Source: Dyadobacter sp. NIV53
GTDB lineage: Bacteria; Bacteroidota; Bacteroidia; Cytophagales; Spirosomataceae
NCBI RefSeq assembly: GCF_019711195.1
Contig: NZ_CP081299.1
Location: forward strand, 1,550,001-1,614,000
Reading direction: 5' to 3'
DNA: 64,000 bases
The position numbers and the translations under genes were made by a program. The notes beneath the pieces are model-generated. The model made no database searches, was not told the DNA's origin, and saw only the letters and a list, made by a program, of their open reading frames with translations. This document shows positions 53,797-62,216 of this stretch, piece by piece; the first letter of the stretch is position 1, and every line of letters starts with the position of its first letter.

Positions 53797-54507
53797 ATGA
53801 ATCATTATGCCCCGTCAATTTTTTTTATTTTTTTATTATTACTGTCTGCCTGTTCACAATCTTCCGATGCTTTCCTAAAAAAAGGCAAGGATTTGATGCA
53901 TGAAGGAAAAACCAAAGAAGCCATTGAATATATTAATAAAGCCATTGAAAAAAATACATCTAATGCCGAAGCTTTTAATTTACGCGGAGTTGCCTATTAT
54001 GAATTAAAGGAATATCCCAATGCCCTATTGGACTTTAACCAGTCAATTAAATTAGAACCAAATTCTTACCGCCCTTATTTCAACAGAGCTTTGCTGTATA
54101 CAAGTGAAAATCATTTGGATTCAGCTTTGTCGGACTACGACCAGGCTGCAAAACTGGCACCCGACACCTCAGATGTTTTTCTTAACCGCGGGCAATTGCA
54201 TGTATTGATGGAGAAAATTCCTGCCGCGGTAACTGACTTTGAAAAAGCAACCAAGCTTAATGAAAACAGCAAACAGGCCTGGTACAACCTGGGGAATACT
54301 TATTATCGTCAGAAAGATTACAAAAAGGCAACTTTGGCTTTCCGTCAAACCATTAAACTGGATTCACAATATGGCAAGGCTTTTTATGGATTGGGACTTG
54401 CACAATGGTACGACGGTGAAAAAGATCTGGGCTGTGGTAACTTCAAACAAGCCGCAAGCCTGGGTTACAGCGATGCCGGTACTGCTTTAAGCCAGTTTTG
54501 CCAATAA
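53797..54507 (+). CDS. TPR-repeat lipoprotein
   Basis: 236 residues. A lipobox LLLSAC (Cys18) makes this a likely lipoprotein. About five TPR repeats cover residues 25-215, such as NAEAFNLRGVAYYELKEYPN and KQAWYNLGNTYYRQKDYKK, ending with a Sel1-like YGLGLAQW segment. It is a protein-interaction scaffold on the periplasmic or outer membrane; the partner is unknown. ATG 53797 follows the promoter box; the frame's earlier codons would lie upstream of it. Confidence 0.88.
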   Translation: MNHYAPSIFFIFLLLLSACSQSSDAFLKKGKDLMHEGKTKEAIEYINKAIEKNTSNAEAFNLRGVAYYELKEYPNALLDFNQSIKLEPNSYRPYFNRALLYTSENHLDSALSDYDQAAKLAPDTSDVFLNRGQLHVLMEKIPAAVTDFEKATKLNENSKQAWYNLGNTYYRQKDYKKATLAFRQTIKLDSQYGKAFYGLGLAQWYDGEKDLGCGNFKQAASLGYSDAGTALSQFCQ

Positions 54508-54605
54508 TTTATCGAAAAACTTTTTAGAAGACAGTTATTTATGATTAAAAACTGCCTTCTAATCACAGGCAATCTTTGCAATGATCCATTATTATCCCAT
54601 GTCAT

Positions 54606-54936
54606 ATGAAATTATTTAAAATTGTTTTCGGAGTTATATTTATCATTTTCTCCTATTTGCAGTTCAACGATCCTGATTCAAGTATCTGGATATTTACTTA
54701 CAGTTTTGCTGCATTAGCCTGTTACATGAGTTTCAAGGAACTGTGGCCCTCGTGGGTATTTTATGCCATGGCCGCAGTATATGTAATTGGAGCTATCTAC
54801 CAGTGGCCTCCGTCATTTGAAGGGATATTTTTTTGGTGAAACCCAAATGCGGAGTATTAATATTGAACTTGCAAGGGAATCATTGGGATTGGGCATTTGT
54901 GCATTGGTAATGGGAATTATTGGAAAATGGGGATAA
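54606..54936 (+). pseudogene. Transmembrane-220-like protein, frame broken at a T7 run
   Basis: A small membrane protein of about 109 residues when joined. The first frame has helices from KLFKIVFGVIFIIFSYLQFNDP (LQFNDPD is the family's loop) to WPPSFEGIFFW and stops at 54839. Reading +1 at the T7 run (54828-54834) continues FGETQMRSINIELARESLGL GICALVMGI (REsLGLxI is the family's second conserved block) to a stop at 54936, next to the birA stop. One T too many explains the break. Function unknown. A near-consensus -7 box (AATCTTTG) lies at 54571. Confidence 0.72.
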
Positions 54937-55707
54937 TTATTTATCCCACAAAAACTCTATTTCTTTCAAACCAAATTCCTGAATTTCATTCTTACCCTCA
55001 AATTTTATACACAACCTGCCGCTTTTGGTAATGTCAGTTACAGTGCCTTTAACAATTTCGTTTTTTAATAAAAACGAAATTGTTTGCTGGTAGCCATGCA
55101 GATGTCTCAGGTAAGATAAACGGATATGGTCCTGTTGAAGCTTGGATTTCAGTCTTAGATATCCGGCATCCAACGAATGTACCAGTTTAGAAAACTCAAC
55201 TTCCAGTGAAGCCATAGAGCCCGTTATTAAAGCCAGTGAAGTGGATCGGGGGTTTGAAAAATTCACCTGGTTAATATTGATTCCTATACCAACAATCGAA
55301 TAAGAAATGGATGCTCCCTGAATCGAATTCTCAATGAGCGTACCACTTATTTTTTTATCTGAAATGTAAATATCATTAGGCCATTTTATCTTAACTTCGT
55401 TGGTGTAAAAAGAGAAGTAATCATATATTGCCAGAGCTGCCATTTGACTAATTAGAAATTGTTCGGCAACCGGAATGAATTTCGGCCTGAGAATGATGGA
55501 AAAAGTCAGGTTTAAGGAAGGCTCAGTATACCATTTTGATCCTCTTTGTCCCCTGCCTCCAACCTGGTTATCTGTTATGACAATGGTGCCTTCCTCCACC
55601 GGACCTTTATGTACTAATTCAGCCGCTATGTCGTTTGTAGAATGACAAGATGGCAGATAAATCACCTTTTTACCAATATTTAAGGAATCGTATATAGAGT
55701 TGTACAA
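54937..55707 (-). CDS. birA: Biotin-[acetyl-CoA-carboxylase] ligase
   Basis: 256 residues. CHSTNDIAAELV, the biotinyl-AMP loop GGRGQRGSKW, IKWPNDIY and a GIGININ strand are all present, then a C-terminal SH3-like domain. It attaches biotin to the carrier protein of acetyl-CoA carboxylase. There is no N-terminal winged helix, so it is not a repressor. Its start lies 47 bases from the divergent rsfS start. Confidence 0.95.
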   Translation of the reverse strand: MYNSIYDSLNIGKKVIYLPSCHSTNDIAAELVHKGPVEEGTIVITDNQVGGRGQRGSKWYTEPSLNLTFSIILRPKFIPVAEQFLISQMAALAIYDYFSFYTNEVKIKWPNDIYISDKKISGTLIENSIQGASISYSIVGIGININQVNFSNPRSTSLALITGSMASLEVEFSKLVHSLDAGYLRLKSKLQQDHIRLSYLRHLHGYQQTISFLLKNEIVKGTVTDITKSGRLCIKFEGKNEIQEFGLKEIEFLWDK

Positions 55708-55754
55708 TTTTTTTGCTTTACTTTAGGGTTTATAGAAATGGGAATCAATTACGC

Positions 55755-56138
55755 ATGAAACAACGCAAAAATAAGGAACTATCATCAAAAGATCTCTCCG
55801 AGCTTGTAGCTAAAGGAATGACAGAAAAGAAAGGGCTTGATATAGCAATTCTGGATCTCAGAAAAGTAAAAAATTCAATAACCGATTTTTTTGTAATTTG
55901 TTCGGGAAACTCCGACACACAGATAGACGCTTTGGCCAATTCGGTTGAAGACGAAGTATATAAATCATCAAATATCGACCCCTGGCAAAAAGAAGGAAAA
56001 GCGAACGGTGAATGGATACTTATTGACTATGTGGATGTTGTAGCTCACATTTTCAACAAAGACCGGAGAAAGCATTATGACCTGGAAGAGCTCTGGGGAG
56101 ATGCAGAAGTAACTTACCTCGAAGATAGCGTGGTATAA
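55755..56138 (+). CDS. rsfS: Ribosome silencing factor RsfS
   Basis: 127 residues from MKQRKNKELS at 55755; an upstream TTG in frame at 55713 adds only residues within the birA/rsfS spacer. It has the core pattern KKGLDIAILDLRKVKNSITDF, FVICSGNSDTQIDALA, and WILIDYVDVVAHIF. It binds L14 and blocks subunit joining during starvation. It precedes ftsH by 74 bases, a common Bacteroidota pairing. Confidence 0.95.
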   Translation: MKQRKNKELSSKDLSELVAKGMTEKKGLDIAILDLRKVKNSITDFFVICSGNSDTQIDALANSVEDEVYKSSNIDPWQKEGKANGEWILIDYVDVVAHIFNKDRRKHYDLEELWGDAEVTYLEDSVV

Positions 56139-56143
56139 ATCAT

Positions 56144-56171
56144 CGAAGGCGGTGAACATTCACCGCCTTCG
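56144..56171 (+). other. Perfect stem-loop between rsfS and ftsH
   Basis: A 13-base perfect stem CGAAGGCGGTGAA / TTCACCGCCTTCG with a 2-base centre (the loop must open a few pairs), 5 bases past the rsfS stop. There is no T tract after it, so it is more likely an mRNA processing/stability element or weak attenuator than a true terminator. Confidence 0.65.
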
Positions 56172-56211
56172 TAATGTTGTTTATTATATTTCTTTTAATT
56201 AAAAACACAGA

Positions 56212-58287
56212 ATGTCTGAAAACGATAATAAGCGAGGGCCATTAAGTCCTAAAAGTCCCCAAAAGGGTTATCAGGGCTGGATTATTGCCGCTCTGATAGC
56301 TACTATACTGGGGATAACATACCTTAACCGGACATCAACGGTTCGGGAAACGACTCAAAAACGTTTCGAGAAAATGATGGCCGACAAAGAGGTAGCAAGA
56401 GTAACCATTGTAAATGATAAATCTGTTGAGATTACTCTGAAACCAGAAGTTCTTAAGGAAGATAAATACAAGGTTATAACGAAAGAGAACAATTATTTTG
56501 GAGGTGAATCGGCTTCTCATTACCAATTTCAGGTAACATCAGCAGAAACTTTTAAAAAGGATTTTGATAAAATGCAGGAAGGTATTCCTGACGGTGATAA
56601 GGCTGAACTTGTTGTAGACACAAGAAACGACTGGACAAGTTTTCTGGGAACCTGGGGCTTTTTCATTGTCATGATCCTTGTCATGTATTTTATTCTTGGC
56701 AGAATGTCAGGTGGTGTTGGACCAGGTGGCCAGATCTTTAATATCGGCCGTTCACGTGCGACACTTTTTGACGCTGAAAATAAGGTTAAAATTACTTTTA
56801 ACGATGTTGCCGGCCTTGACGAAGCGAAAGAAGAGATCAAAGAAATTGTTGAATATCTGCAAAGCCCTGACAAATTCAAGAAACTCGGCGCTAAAATTCC
56901 GAAGGGTGCACTACTTGTAGGCCCTCCGGGAACTGGTAAAACACTTTTAGCCAAAGCAGTAGCTGGCGAAGCAGGTGTTCCTTTCTTCTCATTGTCTGGT
57001 TCTGACTTTGTTGAAATGTTTGTTGGTGTTGGAGCTGCACGGGTTCGTGATTTGTTTAAACAAGCTAAAGAAAAGGCTCCTTGTATCATCTTTATCGATG
57101 AAATTGATGCCGTTGGCCGTTCCCGCGGACGTGGTGGTAATATGCCAGGTTCTAATGACGAGCGTGAAAATACACTGAATTCACTTTTGGTTGAAATGGA
57201 TGGTTTTGCTACCGATTCCGGTATCATCATTGTTGCAGCAACTAACAGACCAGATGTATTAGATCCGGCGTTACTTCGCCCGGGTCGTTTTGACCGCCAG
57301 ATTTCAGTTGATAAACCGGATGTAATTGGTCGCGAAGCAATCTTCAAAGTTCATTTAAAACCTTTGAAATTATCTACTGATGTAAATATTCAGAAGTTAT
57401 CTTCTCAGACTCCCGGATTTGCAGGGGCAGAAATTGCTAATGTTTGCAACGAAGCCGCTTTGATTGCAGCCCGTCGCAACAGGGACGAAGTAACTATGCA
57501 GGATTTCCAGGATGCAATGGACCGCGTTATTGGTGGATTGGAAAAGAAAAACAAACTGATATCTCCTGAGGAAAAGGAAATTGTTGCGTATCACGAAGCT
57601 GGTCATGCAGTAGCAGGCTGGTTCCTTGAACATGCTGATCCATTAGTGAAGGTATCAATTGTTCCCCGCGGTGTTGCAGCATTAGGTTATGCACAATATT
57701 TGCCAAGAGAACAGTATTTGTATCGTACAGAGCAGTTATTTGACGAAATGTGTATGACATTGGGTGGACGTGCCGCCGAAGATGTCGTTTTCGGAAAAAT
57801 TTCTACCGGTGCATTGAGCGATCTTGAAAGAGTAACCAAACTGGCATACAGCATGGTTACAATGTATGGTATGAACGACCGGATTGGAAATGTTTCTTAT
57901 TACGATTCAAAACAAAGTGATTATTCATTCACTAAACCATACTCGGAAGCTACATCACAGGCTATCGACGAAGAAGTCAGAAAACTGATCGATCAGGCCT
58001 ATCAGTTTGTAAAAGCGATGTTGTTTGAAAAACGTGATAAGCTTGAAGTTCTTGCCAAAGAATTACTTGAAAAAGAAATTCTATTCCAGGCAGATCTTGA
58101 AAAATTAATTGGAAAACGTCCTTTCGAGAAAGAAACCAGTTATCAGGCTTACATCAACCGTCGTTCTAATGAAGAGGCTGCGATCCATGAAGAAGTAGTA
58201 AAACAAACATTGGAACAGGATAAGGCTTTGGCAAAAGCGAAGGAAGAAGAAATGGTTGCCGAAGATAAAGATGCTTCAAACGATTAA
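56212..58287 (+). CDS. ftsH: ATP-dependent zinc metalloprotease FtsH
   Basis: 691 residues. Two N-terminal membrane helices (about 23-40 and 148-166) flank a periplasmic domain; the AAA module has Walker A GPPGTGKT (about 239), Walker B IIFIDEIDAVG and SRH RPGRFDRQ; the protease has HEAGH (about 461). It degrades misfolded membrane and regulatory proteins at the inner membrane. The acidic C-terminal tail EEEMVAEDKDA is typical of Bacteroidota. An essential-type housekeeping gene. Confidence 0.97.
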   Translation: MSENDNKRGPLSPKSPQKGYQGWIIAALIATILGITYLNRTSTVRETTQKRFEKMMADKEVARVTIVNDKSVEITLKPEVLKEDKYKVITKENNYFGGESASHYQFQVTSAETFKKDFDKMQEGIPDGDKAELVVDTRNDWTSFLGTWGFFIVMILVMYFILGRMSGGVGPGGQIFNIGRSRATLFDAENKVKITFNDVAGLDEAKEEIKEIVEYLQSPDKFKKLGAKIPKGALLVGPPGTGKTLLAKAVAGEAGVPFFSLSGSDFVEMFVGVGAARVRDLFKQAKEKAPCIIFIDEIDAVGRSRGRGGNMPGSNDERENTLNSLLVEMDGFATDSGIIIVAATNRPDVLDPALLRPGRFDRQISVDKPDVIGREAIFKVHLKPLKLSTDVNIQKLSSQTPGFAGAEIANVCNEAALIAARRNRDEVTMQDFQDAMDRVIGGLEKKNKLISPEEKEIVAYHEAGHAVAGWFLEHADPLVKVSIVPRGVAALGYAQYLPREQYLYRTEQLFDEMCMTLGGRAAEDVVFGKISTGALSDLERVTKLAYSMVTMYGMNDRIGNVSYYDSKQSDYSFTKPYSEATSQAIDEEVRKLIDQAYQFVKAMLFEKRDKLEVLAKELLEKEILFQADLEKLIGKRPFEKETSYQAYINRRSNEEAAIHEEVVKQTLEQDKALAKAKEEEMVAEDKDASND

Positions 58288-58309
58288 GAAATAGAATATT
58301 TATTCTTTA

Positions 58310-58352
58310 AATAATAGCCGGTCAGTGCATTCTGTCCGGCTATTATTGTTTA
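58310..58352 (+). terminator. Terminator after ftsH
   Basis: A 12-base perfect stem AATAATAGCCGG / CCGGCTATTATT followed by GTTTAATTT. It overlaps the GTG at 58325 of the longer aldose epimerase frame, which is a further reason to reject that start. Confidence 0.8.
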
Positions 58353-58393
58353 ATTTACCATTGGAAATTAATTTATCTAAACCCATTAAATTC

Positions 58394-59341
58394 ATGCCTT
58401 TCGAAATATTTAAACAGGAATTTGGAGAACTTACTGAGTATATTATTCAGGAAAGTACATCAGGAAACCGCTTTGTTGTAATTCCTGAACTTGGAGGAAT
58501 TGTACGCCAGCTTTCCCTCCGTAAAGGATTAACCTTGTATTCGGTACTTAAAACTCCGCCGACTCCAAATGCATTGACAGAAGATACACAAAGTGCAAGT
58601 GAATTACTTTTTCCGTTTGCAAGCCGTATTCCGGAAGGGAAATATACATTTTTAGGAAAGGAATATCAGCTTGGTAAAAACGAGGCTGGTAAAACTAACG
58701 CAATACATGGTTTGGTAAGAAAGCAGAAGTTTAATTTTGAAAAACAATCCATTAATCAGGATAGTGCAAGTATAGAATTTTCTTTCCCGTTAAAAGATCT
58801 TGAAGGATACCCATTCGACGTAAACTTTTCGGTACTGTATACCTTATTCAGCGATGGCAGATTTACATTAAAATATGAGGCGACGAACACAGGAACAGAA
58901 CCATGTCCTGCTATGTTCGGCTGGCACCCTTATTTTTTACTTGGAAATGAAATGACTGATGCCTGGAAAATAAATATTCCTTCCGACCATATTGTAGATT
59001 TCAACAATAACATGATTCCAATCGGAACAAAACCCTTCAACTATGAACAGCCTATGCTGTTGTACAGGAAGGTTTTGGACAATTGTTTTATAGTAAAATC
59101 CGAAACGAAGTCTGCTGTTACGGAATTGATTTCAGACAACCAGCATATAACACTAAGAATTGAACAGGAAACCGGGGAAGGGAAATTTAATTATCTGGTG
59201 ATTTATACTCCGCCAGCCAAAGATTGTGTCGCAATTGAACCCCTAACAGGAAATGTAGATGCATTTAATAATGGAGAAGGTTTAAATATACTGGCACCAG
59301 GAAACAGTATTTCCGGGATTATTACAGTTTCACTTTTTTAA
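58394..59341 (+). CDS. Aldose 1-epimerase-family protein
   Basis: 315 residues from MPFEIFKQEF. A beta-sandwich with substrate His in NAIHGLVRKQK, GWHPYFLLG and the catalytic Glu region CVAIEPLTGNVDAF. The family interconverts sugar anomers; the rather divergent N-terminus resembles YeaD/LacX-type members. The GTG at 58325 is rejected because it lies inside the ftsH terminator. It overlaps the convergent nucleotidyltransferase gene by 4 bases at the stops. Confidence 0.88.
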   Translation: MPFEIFKQEFGELTEYIIQESTSGNRFVVIPELGGIVRQLSLRKGLTLYSVLKTPPTPNALTEDTQSASELLFPFASRIPEGKYTFLGKEYQLGKNEAGKTNAIHGLVRKQKFNFEKQSINQDSASIEFSFPLKDLEGYPFDVNFSVLYTLFSDGRFTLKYEATNTGTEPCPAMFGWHPYFLLGNEMTDAWKINIPSDHIVDFNNNMIPIGTKPFNYEQPMLLYRKVLDNCFIVKSETKSAVTELISDNQHITLRIEQETGEGKFNYLVIYTPPAKDCVAIEPLTGNVDAFNNGEGLNILAPGNSISGIITVSLF

Positions 59342-60480
59342 AAAGATTTCTTTCTGTACCAAACAAATTTTTGCCATAAAAGCTGCCATTCTGTTAAATA
59401 AGCAAGATGTCCAAAAATGATATTTATCTTATCTTTCCAGCGGTCGCGATACCTTATATTGTATTTAAATATTCTCCAGGATTTGGTTTTAAGCACCGGA
59501 CGCCCATTTTCCCAGTGATCAATAATATTTTTCATTAATTGTGCATCCGGATAATTTTCGTGGCCCGAATCCGGAGAATATTTTAAATAATCTTCCCCCG
59601 TAATTTCACGGATTAAACCAAGTGATTCCATGATCAGGCGATGAAATCCCTTTGATTTGCTTGTTTCTGAAATATAATTCCAATCAAGGCGGTGCGCTTC
59701 TAACCTTAGCAACCTTAAAAAATCAGCAACATATTTAAGTTTATCCCATTGCTCCACTCCTGCATGATGAACAATCATCATTAAAAGCTGGGTTTCCATG
59801 CAAGGCACCTTTATACTTGTGTTTACTACACGAAAATCCATCATTCTTGTAGTTAGTTCGTCCCATGTAAAAGAGTAACAATATCTGGGATAACTGGAAT
59901 TCCACTGAATTTCAAGAGATTGCAATGTATTCTCGTCGATGGGCTGCAAAGGTAATTGATAATCCGTCTTCAGGTATAATTCTGCAATTCTCCTTTTTTC
60001 GAGTAGAAAAGTACGATAGGCGTCCGGTTCAAAACCATTGCGTGACAAAATTTTCAGGCTGTCTTTAATATCATGTTTATTAATAAAATAATCTATATCA
60101 CCAAATTCCCTTGCACCAGGTTTGTCATATAACATCCAGGCCCATAATGCGCCTTTCATCAGGAAAGCCTGGACCCCGCTTGTTATTAGTTGTTCATAAA
60201 AGTCAATTGAGGTGCGCAGAAAACTCATATTGGTAACTGCCTGTGTGATTGTAGAATCTCTTAGAAGCTGATTATATTTTTCAGGAACCTGCATATTCCT
60301 GTTTTTACCCAGATAGTCAAATAACAATGGCCTTACCTGATGCCATTTTGCCAGTTTCATTAAAGAATCCCAATTTAGTTCATTTCTGCTTACAGAAATA
60401 GGCAGATCGTTTTCATCTTTTAAAGCAGCATTGATTAAAATTGACAATTCAGTGGAAACCTGGATTTTATGCATTTTCAT
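59338..60480 (-). CDS. Nucleotidyltransferase of the lasso-peptide-associated type (NTP_transf_5)
   Basis: 380 residues. The core reads FLMKGALWAWMLYDKPGARE then FGDIDYFIN; the GDID pair of aspartates is the metal site. This domain occurs in RiPP and lasso-peptide clusters, including as the fourth maturation gene of the paeninodin cluster. It is the last gene of an operon that starts with the PqqD-like gene at 62129, and overlaps the kinase gene by 14 bases. Substrate, probably a peptide or an activated sugar/nucleotide, is unknown. Confidence 0.82.
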   Translation of the reverse strand: MKMHKIQVSTELSILINAALKDENDLPISVSRNELNWDSLMKLAKWHQVRPLLFDYLGKNRNMQVPEKYNQLLRDSTITQAVTNMSFLRTSIDFYEQLITSGVQAFLMKGALWAWMLYDKPGAREFGDIDYFINKHDIKDSLKILSRNGFEPDAYRTFLLEKRRIAELYLKTDYQLPLQPIDENTLQSLEIQWNSSYPRYCYSFTWDELTTRMMDFRVVNTSIKVPCMETQLLMMIVHHAGVEQWDKLKYVADFLRLLRLEAHRLDWNYISETSKSKGFHRLIMESLGLIREITGEDYLKYSPDSGHENYPDAQLMKNIIDHWENGRPVLKTKSWRIFKYNIRYRDRWKDKINIIFGHLAYLTEWQLLWQKFVWYRKKSF

Positions 60481-61392
60481 CTGTGGTTATTACAGCAGAT
60501 ACATTCATTTTTACCCATTCTTCCAATAAAGCAAATCCATTTGGTCTTCTTTTACGCCACATGTTTGCACTTTTTGCACATTGAAAACTTTGTGAAAAAT
60601 GATTTTTCAAAGCAAGTCCTTTTAAAAGCTGAACTGGCAATGGAAAATTTTTAAGTGTTTCGGTAGGGATTTCAGGTGCGGTCAATGCCTGAACAGCCGG
60701 GCGATTTCGTGCTTTGTGTAAAAAAAGATTTCCTTTAGTCTGATAGGTTCGTGCGTAAAACCTATCTTAGGCTGATATGAAAACTTATTAACCCCCTCAC
60801 TAACAGGTTGTAACTCTGACTTATCATATTGAAGTCCATTCACTGTTTTCTCCCAAATTTTCAATTGAGGATAAGCAGGAATAACCATGGGCTCTCCATT
60901 ATTATTGAAACCAATCGCAGTTAAATCATCACTCAATAACTTACATCCCATCTTCACAAAAGCAGCTGCCGTTGTTGATTTCCCGGCACCCGGACTCCCC
61001 ATAAAACACCAGGCTTCATTTCCAACCTGGACAGAACTGGCATGTAAAAGGAAATATCCCCTTTGAAATAGTATCAGTCCCAAAGCTTCGCTGACTGTAA
61101 AAAGGCTTAATAAATTAGGGTCGGTAGTAAGCGGTGATAATATTAGTAAGTTACCATTTGTTGCACTATAATTTCCAACACCATCCCAATTCAAATAAAG
61201 TATTCCTGCATTATCCTGACCAAAACCAGCTCTGATTCCTCTGCGGTATATTAATGTTTTTTTTAATTGGGGAAGTACAACCGGGCCAATTTTAATTTGA
61301 AGATCATACAAAGCCTGAGGCTCAATACTACTTAATTCTGGCAATTCAATTTCGGAATTAATATGTAGGCCAAAAGCCTTGTAATAATGCAT
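60467..61392 (-). pseudogene. HprK-like kinase, frame broken at a T7 run
   Basis: About 308 residues when joined. The first frame contains the P-loop MGSPGAGKSTTAAAF (about residue 132) and the catalytic LLSDDLTAIG. It reads EPIRLKEIFFYTKHEIARLF and stops at 60682. A -1 shift at the T7 run (plus A7 60720-60726) gives IFFLHKARNRPAVQALTAPE, and this frame runs open to 60467. The kinase resembles HPr serine kinase; in paeninodin-type lasso clusters the homologue phosphorylates the precursor peptide. The 72-residue frame at 60467-60685 is its C-terminal part, not a separate gene. Confidence 0.8.
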
Positions 61393-61416
61393 AGAGTGCT
61401 GATAAATGAATAGTAA

Positions 61417-61857
61417 TTATTCCCAAACCCAAAGCCTCTGATAAGAAACAGATCCGGACCAATCGCCAATAATGACCGAACCATTTCTTTCTACCCAGGC
61501 ATGGGCTTCGAAAGCTTTTGATGGATTAATTTCAACACCAATTTCCAAAGTCAACGATGGGAGTTTTCGGAGCAGATATTTTGCAGTCAATGCGCGAGGT
61601 AAACACAATAGACTGAAAGGTAAAAGATTAGCTGCCGTATCCACTGCCCAAACAGTCGTAGCTATTTTCTTTTGTGAAAGATCCTGAGTCGTAGCAGTTT
61701 TGCAAAACCAATGAAAAAACTTGCGAAAAGTAGAAAATGGCAATATAATCAGACTTACCTTAACAACAATTAAACACAAAGCCGCTTTCAGAAAAGTAAT
61801 TTTTTCCTCTCCGGACAAATGACGCCATCGTGCTAAATATTTTTCGGTGTATCTCAA
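61417..61857 (-). CDS. Lasso-peptide B2-type transglutaminase-like protease
   Basis: 146 residues of the Transglut_core3 family. The catalytic cysteine is in LLCLPRALTAKYLL, the His in FEAHAWVE and the Asp in VIIGDW. In lasso peptide synthesis B2 cuts off the leader peptide after B1 has bound it. An N-terminal hydrophobic segment (about 24-42) suggests a membrane association or a helical cap. It starts 5 bases from the stop of the PqqD-like gene. Confidence 0.87.
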   Translation of the reverse strand: MRYTEKYLARWRHLSGEEKITFLKAALCLIVVKVSLIILPFSTFRKFFHWFCKTATTQDLSQKKIATTVWAVDTAANLLPFSLLCLPRALTAKYLLRKLPSLTLEIGVEINPSKAFEAHAWVERNGSVIIGDWSGSVSYQRLWVWE

Positions 61858-61862
61858 AGTAA

Positions 61863-62129
61863 CTATTTTAAAACTTCCACAAGTTTTTCAGAAACCAGAT
61901 CTTTCAGTAAAAGTTCAATGTCTGTTTTACAGGTTTCCTTATCAATGTTGTACTCCTCCATAACTGCATCACGAAGATTATCAATAGTCTGCGGGCCTTT
62001 TTCAAGTTCATCCCAAATAAACACGCCGACTTCATCAAGCCCGTAATAAGCACCCTTATTATGGTTTAAAATTACGGTTTCGCCAGCTACTTTTGATGCA
62101 ATTTGTTCGGAACTGAGTTGGTATTTCAT
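61863..62129 (-). CDS. PqqD-like peptide chaperone (lasso B1 type)
   Basis: 88 residues forming the winged-helix RiPP recognition element: VILNHNKGAYYGLDEVGVFIWDELEKG, a helix, and a C-terminal LLLKDLVSEKLVEVL. It binds leader peptides and hands them to the B2 protease. First gene of the four-gene operon, with its own promoter. Confidence 0.88.
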   Translation of the reverse strand: MKYQLSSEQIASKVAGETVILNHNKGAYYGLDEVGVFIWDELEKGPQTIDNLRDAVMEEYNIDKETCKTDIELLLKDLVSEKLVEVLK

Positions 62130-62183
62130 ATTGTTAATAGTAATTGGAAGTTCTTAATTTGCGATGAATACCTGTTTGACTTA

Positions 62184-62216
62184 CAAAGTTAAAAATAATA
62201 ATCACTCTATCTCAAA
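62184..62216 (-). promoter_or_regulatory. Promoter of the lasso-type maturation operon
   Basis: Minus strand TTTG (62213-62216), 21 bases, TAACTTTG (62184-62191), both exact to consensus. Start site about 50 bases before the PqqD-like gene. The -33 box lies inside the 3' end of the aldehyde dehydrogenase gene, so the operon is independent of it. Confidence 0.6.

Noticed and set aside
56529..57347. Long 272-residue frame on the minus strand inside ftsH
   Set aside because: It is antisense to a perfect FtsH AAA domain, rich in Ser/Pro/Arg as expected from mirrored codons, and has no family features.
60467..60685. Separate 72-residue gene before the nucleotidyltransferase
   Set aside because: Its residues continue the HprK-like kinase in another frame after a T7 run; it is the kinase's C-terminal end.
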